From Lepeophtheirus salmonis (taxonomy: Eukaryota > Arthropoda > Copepoda > Siphonostomatoida > Caligidae), in contig NC_052133.2 of the NCBI RefSeq assembly GCF_016086655.4, positions 47,484,383-47,548,382 on the forward strand: a stretch of 64,000 nt of DNA. The letters are read 5' to 3'. The notes beneath the pieces were generated by a model. That model was not told the DNA's origin and searched no databases. It saw only the letters and a program-made list of their open reading frames with translations. How positions within the stretch are numbered: the first letter of the stretch is position 1; the number at the start of each line of letters is the position of its first letter. Position numbers and translations under genes: made by a program. Shown here piece by piece: positions 57,012 through 64,000 of this stretch.

Positions 57012-57960
57012 AGGACTTCCTAAAGAATATGCCGAGCAAAAAAACAAAAGAAAAGATTCAACCAAACTCTCCCAGGGGGCAGGAAGCCACTTTCATGCTC
57101 CTTATAAGCCATCCGTCTGAGTTTAAGTGACTTAAAATCGTTCGTTGAAGAAAAATGGTCTCTATATGATATAAAATTACACAACAATATCCCTAAAGTA
57201 AAACTTTTCCTAGGGAGATAAAATAATGAGAGATGAAGGTACCTCTTCAGCATTGCTATTGGAGGGTGAGTAGTTTCATTGCAGTTCAGATATCGTTTAT
57301 ATTATTAAGGTCTCAATTCCTTCATATCTCCTTAGATAAATAAATTTTGACCTCTGAGTTTCTTTGAAGTGATTTTAGTGATTCTTTGATTATCTGTCAA
57401 TTTTTCTGGATCTTTGTTTTCGTACCAAATATTCCAATGGAATTTGATTAGTGGTCTACACGAAGTTTCCCTTAAATAAAATCCTCAGATAGTGGGGACC
57501 TATATATCTAATTTAATAAAAACTAAAGGAACACAGCAAACCACTTTAAAAATAAATTAAAATTGACAGTTGTCGATCTTGATGAGTTTTATATCTTGTA
57601 CATAGTAGGCAGATTCTTCAAGTAAACGACTATCTCTGGTTCTTAAAGTTCTTCTAGTTGAATTAAGAATAAGTCTTGAGGGGAGAAATTTTAATTATTC
57701 TGTAACTACGTGTGAGAGTACTCATGAAAAGTGGCGAGTGACACAGATTATTTCTATGGGAGTTATCCTCTATATTACTAAAGTATGTTCGCCGACGCCT
57801 AATAACACAGGGTAATGGTGGGTACTACTGCCAGTAAAATAATATTGATAAACTTCACTGCAACTGACCCTTTGTATTGAGTGTTGTAAAATATCAAATT
57901 TCTACTCAATGGGAATTGAAACATCACTGATAGTTAGATACCCGCTAAATTAGTATCCAC
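57012..57960. other. Unassigned; coding-like codons just after the THAP frame
   Basis: In a neighbouring frame from 57011, KDFLKNMPSKKTKEKI and PRGQEATFMLLISHPSEF run open to a TGA near 57130. This may be continued coding after a frameshift or an alternative exon. Beyond 57260 nothing is recognised. Confidence 0.3.
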
Positions 57961-57965
57961 ATTTA

Positions 57966-58744
57966 CCGGATGGTCCATTGAAATCGGAACACTTACTAAT
58001 TCAATAATTAATGAAGGATGTGTAATTGAAATTAAATTATATTCGATATATCAGCTGAGGTACCTGTCGAGAAAATGGCACATGAATGTGATATAGGTAC
58101 GAATTGCCATCCACACACTTCAAGCAGTTGGGTCTCTCCAGGACCACCATCTACGCCGTCAGCATGTCCTAAACGTTGGAGAGGAAGAAGGTCTCTGTCA
58201 AAAAGGCATAAACGGACCTGGAGGAGTTAAAGAAAACAGCCCAGGCAAGTCCATGATGGCACATGGAAGATTCTTGGGGTTTCACACCAGGTTGGCCAGA
58301 TAAATGTAAAAACTCTGGGTGGAAAGAGCCTTGTTGAGGTCACTTTTGACTCCAGCAATGAAAGACACCCATCTCCTATTTTGAATGACTATTTTGAGTT
58401 CTTTTAAACAATGTTAGCCCCCTACAGCTCCGATACCAACCCCCTTGACTACACCTTTTGGTTGCATATCAAAAGGAAGGCCTGCAGTGTCCGTCATAAA
58501 AACACCTAGGCTCTCAAAGCCACTGTCACCCACTACAAGGACACATTGACAGAGGAATACATCCGCAGAAGGTACCAGGCATTCCGCCACAGCCTGGAAT
58601 CCATCATTGCCGCACTAATGATTGACAGAGCTCAGACACACATCTATTTACAATATAATTTTGTAAAAATTATATTGTTAATGAATAAATTATCTCCTGT
58701 TGAAGTGGAAATTCAAATTGTTCTGATTTTAATGGACAATTGGG
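57966..58744 (+). mobile_element. Deleted mariner, 779 bp, TA target duplication
   Basis: TA flanks at 57964-57965 and 58745-58746. Left end CCGGATGGTCCATTGAAATC; reverse complement of the right end CCCAATTGTCCATTAAAATC. It holds an N-terminal part (HECDI, THFKQLGLSRTTIYAVS) with frameshifts, a GGKSLVEV trace, then the third-Asp and C-terminal part. The centre, about 500 bp with the first two Asp, is deleted. It is the largest well-ordered relic of the subfamily shared with 2454-2832 and 35098-35908. Confidence 0.9.
58420..58617 (+). pseudogene. Mariner transposase catalytic 3' part
   Basis: APYSSDTNPLDYTFWLHIKR keeps the third catalytic Asp (SSDTNPLDY). KACSVRHKNT, one stop, ALKATVTHYKDTLTEEYIRR and RYQAFRHSLESIIAA follow. 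The expected final VxSKGGYI codons are lost, and the frame instead runs into 3' UTR up to 58806. Confidence 0.85.
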
Positions 58745-58929
58745 TATATTCCCTTGTCCCGTCATGTTTGCAATCAACAGCCAAGATACCTTCTAGTTTT
58801 AAATAATGACATTATTCAAATCACACTATTCAAAATATCAATTTTTAAATACTATTGACGATATTTAAAATAAGATCGATAATAGTTTTTATTCAATAAA
58901 GTATAGACATCGTTGCTATTGCAGATTCT

Positions 58930-59345
58930 AAGCAGTTTTGCTATGTAATAAATGAAACAGAAAATTGATCTGATATCCTTGGCAATTTGAAGAATATTTT
59001 TGAAAGAGAGCAGCTAAATGTCATGCCATTTTATTAGATTATTTACAAGCAGCTATTAGATAAAAGGAAAAAGCCCAAATCTCACTAAGTATCTAGTTAA
59101 ATAGGAATGACTCTTATGTCAATTCTAAATTCTACCTGAGTCCAGCAAAGTCCAACCCATAGCCCGCCAATAAATTCAAAGTATTAAAGTCCTGCTTTCA
59201 TGAGCAGAAAATTTTTAAACTTAGATGCCCTATCCCCTATCATTTAAAATAAGAGCTTTAATGAAATAAAAAACACTGCTCAGGTTACCAATTACAAAAA
59301 ATGGTACACTCAGTTTAGGTCATATTTTTTACACCTCTAGTGATC
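58930..59345 (+). repeat. Copy of the 430-bp hAT-like MITE family
   Basis: GGCAATTTGAAGAATATTTT, CAGCTAAATGTCATGCCATT, TTATTAGATTATTTACAAGC, CTCTTATGTCAATTCTAAAT, TCTACCTGAGTCCAGCAAAG and CAGGTTACCAATTACAAAAA are in family order. The right end is near CCTCTAGTGATC. Confidence 0.65.
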
Positions 59346-59349
59346 TCTT

Positions 59350-60400
59350 TAAGAATAATATATATTCATCAAATTCTACATAATTCACACTTTCATAGGT
59401 ATAATGAAAAATTTAATCTATTTCATTCAATAGTTCAATTGAATGTTCAATGAGATTCTTTAGATTAAAAGGGTATAATGGTCATTCTAAAGGGGGAATT
59501 TCTTGTTATTGATGCATTAAATAGGGGGGTCACGATATCAAAATTTCAAAATAATAGAATAACGATACAGTATCATTTAAAAGAATTTTTTATATCACGA
59601 CGCATCATTAATTAACTATTGTCAAATTTGATATGGTGAAATTTCGTGTAATGAACTTTCCAACACCTCTATTACCATAGTACACGTATAAAATCAAATC
59701 TTCATCGTTTATTAATTGAAATTTTTGAGTGATCCTCATGAGATGACAAAATGGGATCTCCAAAACATAGTCGAATTTTGAATATAGCTGGTTTTGTGAA
59801 CACGAATTATTATTGTTAAACATTAAATAGAAATAACCCTAACACTTGTATCAAAATTCTCTAATTGGATCATTTCACAAAATGAGTGATCCGTCTAGAT
59901 ATTTATGCTGTTCCCTTCGATTTATCCAAACTTACCCGCCTATCTATTGACTCTCTCAACATAAAATAAGTCCATATTTACTATTTCTCCTCATTCCCTT
60001 GATATCGAGAGATAATGGATATAATCGTCTTGTAACTCTTTTTTCGAGGCTGACAAATTCCTCCATTTGAAACAGTCAGCTCCTTATTGAAGAGTAATTC
60101 ATCAATTGGCAACTATAAAAGACTTAAATACAAGAAAATACTTCGAATTGACAACTCTAAGCCTAGTATTTTGATTCAACAGTTGAGACGGTCTTACTCC
60201 TGATTGTTATCATTAAATAATCAACTCTGAACTACCGTCTTTGTTCTTAGTTGTAATTTTGGTCTGGTTGAAAATCACGTTTTCTATTTCTCATTTAAGA
60301 AAATATCATTTTTTTACCTGGCAGAATTGCATCTCTTCAAATAAAACTCAAAACCCAGAAAACAGAATGGAATCCTAGAGATTGTAAGAGGTGTAGTATT
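59350..60400. other. Unassigned stretch
   Basis: A minus frame at 59608-59823 shows no domain. No repeat partner found. Confidence 0.3.
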
Positions 60401-60420
60401 TTTATAAATATGAACTTACA

Positions 60421-60606
60421 ATGCTTCTGTTTCTCTGTTCCACCGCACTTACTCATCGTCTCAAGCACCTTGTCAAGAAAGATGGTATACTTACTGAAAC
60501 TGTCCAAGAGTTTCTGATTAAAGAGGCATTAAATAACTTCAAAGAGAAAGTGAAAGTGGCCTTTCTTCGTCATGAGAAAGCGGTGAAGTTGAAATTTTTC
60601 AATTGA
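60421..60606 (+). CDS. Unidentified small frame, possible exon
   Basis: 61 codons ending ...HEKAVKLKFFN. After an uncertain N-terminus (MLLFLCSTALTHRLK) it reads HLVKKDGILTETVQEFLIKE, ALNNFKEKVKVAFLRHE, with helical, charged composition and G+C near 40 percent, unlike the neighbours. The C/T-rich first 45 bases ending CTCAAG (60466) could be a polypyrimidine tract and splice acceptor, so coding might begin at HLVKK. Not recognised. Confidence 0.35.
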   Translation: MLLFLCSTALTHRLKHLVKKDGILTETVQEFLIKEALNNFKEKVKVAFLRHEKAVKLKFFN

Positions 60607-60609
60607 GCA

Positions 60610-62165
60610 ATGCAATTTGGTTCTTATAGAAAAAAAAAATATATTCACCTGCTTTATTAGTCTTATAGTCATTTCTCAACAAAACTTATTCTGCATTCTA
60701 CATAACTCTATTTAATCACACACTTTTGAGTTTCCCCATATTCCATAACACATGACCAATGGATGAAGTCTTTAAAAGTTATAAATGGATTTCATTCACA
60801 TACGAGGACTTACTTGAAAGGGTGGGTTCAAGACCTAAATCGACGAAATAAAGACGATACGAAATGGGACAAAGCAAAGACTAGACAAACCGAGACGAAT
60901 CAAAACTTGAAGCTAACATTAACCATTAACATATAAGACCAAGTCCAAAAATTTGTGTGATTAATTCAGGAACCTACAAAGAAATTACCTACAGCCCAAC
61001 TATTATAAATCTGGGCCATAGGATATAAGTACAAATAATTCATTCTTTTTTTGGCTTTTTTAGTAATACAGAAATATTCTGGTTATATTCCACACCCTTA
61101 TCAACCTATAAATGTGATTGATCATGTAGTCTTCGTTTCTCCTACTGGTTTATAGCTTTGTTGAGCCACATTCCTGTGGTTTTGTGGACATTTGATCATA
61201 CTTGAATGTTGCAACTGTTACCAGAGCCAGGGACGCTCAAAGTAATTATTTTTTTTCTATCTTTATTTATATCATACATGTAAGTATATATATAGATATA
61301 CAAAACATAAAAATTATATAATATGAATTCCTTGTTTTATAAACCTAAAATAACAGACCAACCTGTATGCATGAAAAAAAATGCTTAGATGAGAAGCCCA
61401 TTTTATATTTTTGTCAAAAAATTACCAAATCGAAATTTCTCGATTTTTTTCGTACTTGCAAATAACAGAAAAGTTACGGAGAATAATACCGTCGAAAAAA
61501 TAACCCTCGATAACTGCTTCCTTTTTGTGAATATTGATAAAGTTATGCAATAAAATAATCTGGAAATTGAGACTACTATAAATTGTAGGTTTAGGGTTTT
61601 AAATTCTATGCTCAAAATGCACCGTTTTGTGGCATTTCTTCGTAAAAATTGAAAATAGATGAAAAAAAGAGAAAAATTATTCAGAAAATGAAATATATAT
61701 TTTAATCAAACATCGATATCAGTGTTCTGAATTTGTATGCAAACAAAGACCCAAATTTCAACAAACTTTATTTTATCGACAAATTTAATATTCGTTTTGC
61801 ATTTGAAATAAACAAACAACGAAAGCTCAATTTTCACCGACTTCTTATCTTGCCATAACTTTTTTGATTTTGAATAAATTCATTATTTAGATTTGTGTTT
61901 TTTGAAACGCCAATCACTTTTTGATTTATAACTCAACCTTTAACTAGCCTTCTTGAGCTCCCAAAAAACAATGTTTGTGTTTTGAGTATAAAATAAAGTT
62001 CTTAGCCTGAACAGGTTCAAAAGAAAAAAAAAATCAAAAATCAGGCAATATTTCAGCCTCCTAGGTTCAACGATGTGGGTACCCTTAAAGGACACACACA
62101 AAATCTATTATATACAGATTATATGAATGGATAACAAAATGCACATTTAAATAATCAGATATGTA
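60610..62165. other. Unassigned stretch
   Basis: AT-rich; the frame at 61403-61615 (minus) is not supported. No repeats with clear partners. Confidence 0.35.
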
Positions 62166-62169
62166 TAAT

Positions 62170-62660
62170 TTTTTTAGCCAATATTTGTTCATAGTGTAGG
62201 GTATCCGTCTGAAAGTCCTCTTAAGACTCTTATGATTTTTATCAGACAGAACTAATTTGTTCTTTAAAGAAGTTCTGTCTGGTACGATCTCAAAGAAAAG
62301 TTTGTTATAGATCGGTGCCATAGAAAAATTCGATCTGGATTGGTCTGGAGCAATTCTATAGATGACTTTTTTACTTCTTTATTTGGTTTCTATATTATTC
62401 AAAAATTATATGAATAAATAAACTGGAGTATTTGCACAACAAGTACATCAATAAACATTTAGTTTATACTTGTTGCTAGGGGGTAGAATTTAGTCTAACA
62501 TTCTAAAAATAAACATTAAAAAAAAACCAGTAAACAAGCAAATTAACAATCACGATAAATATTTGTTAAAATTTCTTAAAACCTTTTTTAAAAAAAAATC
62601 CCTTCAGACCGAATCGAAAAACAATTCGATCTTGTACCGAGTCTCAACACTAATATCTAA
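62170..62660 (+). repeat. Copy of the GACCGAAT / CAACACTA hAT-like family
   Basis: GATCTCAAAGAAAAG, GATTGGTCTGGAGCAATTCT and TCTATAGATGA parallel CATTCTCAAAGAAAAAATCG and AGCGATTCTATAGATGAAG at 563-660. CAGACCGAATCGAAAAACAA then CCGAGTCTCAACACTA parallel 922-965 and 1277-1325. A candidate left boundary TAGGGGGTAGAATTTAGTCT is near 62477. Confidence 0.65.
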
Positions 62661-62669
62661 CCATGACTT

Positions 62670-63015
62670 CTTCCCATGAATATTTAACCAACTGTAAAAT
62701 AGCCTACTTTTCAGATTTATAGCAATGTAACGTATTCATTTGATTAATCTGAGCTCCTCGTTAAAGTAATAACGTGGCAAAAATCAAAATAGTATACTAA
62801 ATATATCTACAAATATTGTAGATGAGAATCAGATATTATTATATTTTGTTAGGAAAAACTATCAGAGGAAGTGATACATTAATTAATGCCATATATTTAC
62901 GTTAACAAAATATGTACGTTGTTAATAGGGAAGATAGCTTTGTGATTATGCTGATTCTTGATCAAAATAACACTTGCAAATCAAAATAACGACAAAACTA
63001 TGTAGGATTATATAT
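62670..63015. other. Unassigned stretch
   Basis: Nothing recognised. Confidence 0.35.
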
Positions 63016-63019
63016 ATAT

Positions 63020-63266
63020 ATTTTTTTTTTGGGATGAGGGCCTTGATTATTGGATTTTTTGGAAAAAAATTTCAAAGATTAAATTTTTCGTAAAAAAATT
63101 CAAAAATCCACATGTATTTGCAAAAACTTTCAAAAACCCAAATTTAATTATAAAAAAATTTAGTTTTTTGGAAAAACATTTCAAATTTTAAATTTTCTAC
63201 TAAAAGCACAAATTCCTTTTTTAAAGGGGGCTACATCCCCTCCAGCCAACCCTGCAGACACCCCTG
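63020..63266 (+). repeat. AT-rich foldback repeat with GC-rich end
   Basis: GGAAAAAAATTTCAAA units recur, then AATTCCTTTTTTAAAGGGGG, GGCTACATCCCCTCC and CCCTGCAGACACCCCTG. Confidence 0.65.
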
Positions 63267-63539
63267 GATAGGGGCAGGGAGGAAAGAGATCTCTAATGAA
63301 TCGATCAGTATTACTCGAATAAGTTACCACGTAGGATTAGACACTCATTGGTGTTTCTACTGTATATTTATAGTAAATTTTAATCAAATCATACTTCCTT
63401 AATTTGAATTAAACGATTTTTAGATGTTTTAGATTGCTACATGAATATATTTTATTTTCTGAAGCTTTTCTCATTATTCATTTATTCATGAGGGAGAACA
63501 TATACACATTAAACTATAAAGTGTAAGCTATAAGTGTTG

Positions 63540-63790
63540 TGTAAGCCCTTAACACAGCAGTCCAATCCAGTTCACTCTCAGTCCGGTCCTATTCAATCCT
63601 ACATATTATTCCTATAAACTTATATAGTTCGGTCCTTAATGAGGCCACTCATCTTTATTTCTTCTTGATTAAATCAGTTCTATTACTGATAAGTCAAAGG
63701 ACCGACAATCTTAAGGACCAGCTCCAAGGACTGATAGAACAGGTCGTGAGAATGTACTGGGACGAGTAAATAAGAACGACACCACACTAC
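63540..63790 (+). repeat. Dispersed repeat (empty-site paralogue of 2408-2965)
   Basis: TATTCAATCCTACATATTAT, TAAACTTATATAGTTCGGTC and TCAGTTCTATTACTGATAAG then AAAGGACCGA align with the two halves of the interrupted copy near 2.4-2.97 kb. There is no insertion at the corresponding TA. Confidence 0.75.
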
Positions 63791-64000
63791 CGATAGATGG
63801 TATCATTTTGATTTATGTTTATGTCTCTAAAGATTATCAGAATTAAATTTACATCCGGAATTCTCATAAAAACTACATAATAGAATTCCATGATTCGTAA
63901 AATAAATGAAAGATATCAATACTAGATCCAAATAAAATGATATCATCAATCATAATTGCTATTAAAACAGCTGATGTTATAAATATATATATCATGAGGT
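63791..64000. other. Unassigned end of window
   Basis: No feature recognised. Confidence 0.35.

Noticed and set aside
58546..58806. 86-codon plus frame as an independent gene
   Set aside because: It begins at an internal Met of the mariner C-terminus and continues into mariner 3' UTR.

Overview
This window is very AT-rich, intron-poor eukaryotic DNA packed with decayed transposable elements. I find no complete, intact single-copy protein gene, no rRNA, no functional tRNA and no CRISPR array. Tc1/mariner transposase remnants carrying blocks such as YIRRRYQAFRHSLE, SPDLNFLDF and CKENFRYFW, hAT and P/THAP-like relics, and oligo-A/oligo-T blocks together suggest an arthropod. Recollection of the mariner protein style points to a caligid copepod such as the salmon louse. 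That organism call is inference, not proof.

Layout. 0-3 kb: a tandem array of a hAT-like repeat, then a 379-bp deleted mariner inserted in another dispersed repeat. 3-9 kb: AT-rich foldback repeats, a hAT-like MITE (6318-6721) and a mariner 3' relic joined to a tRNA-derived SINE. 9-15 kb: small palindromes, two minus-strand mariner relics, a 151-bp MITE, a second tandem array and a 625-bp repeat. 15-20 kb: mostly unrecognised sequence with a second SINE copy and more mariner relics. 20-28 kb: two copies of a ~480-bp repeat, one split by a 285-bp MITE with 8-bp target duplication, a 660-bp mariner, and the inverted partner of the 14.4-kb repeat.

28.6-32 kb: a frame-broken minus-strand coding relic lies beside a ~2.75-kb element with ~600-bp imperfect terminal inverted repeats and an unidentified internal open frame. 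33-37 kb: a P-element/THAP9-like transposase 3' relic and two mariners. 37.5-45 kb: small coding-like fragments, three MITEs and an internally deleted hAT with a recognisable hATC domain. 46-47.2 kb: a hAT transposase relic split by a 442-bp hAT-like MITE; the coding frame reads across the empty site. 50-59 kb: another copy of that MITE, two TIR-bounded mariners and a mariner relic without visible ends, a P-type transposase fragment, and an open frame beginning with the THAP AVPTIF-like box. 60-64 kb: one unidentified small open frame, then repeats that pair with those in the first 7 kb.

The genes do not form a pathway. The unifying process is serial insertion, internal deletion and decay of cut-and-paste transposons (Tc1/mariner with TA targets; hAT and P types with 8-bp targets). 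Nested insertions with paralogous empty sites let several element boundaries be read directly.
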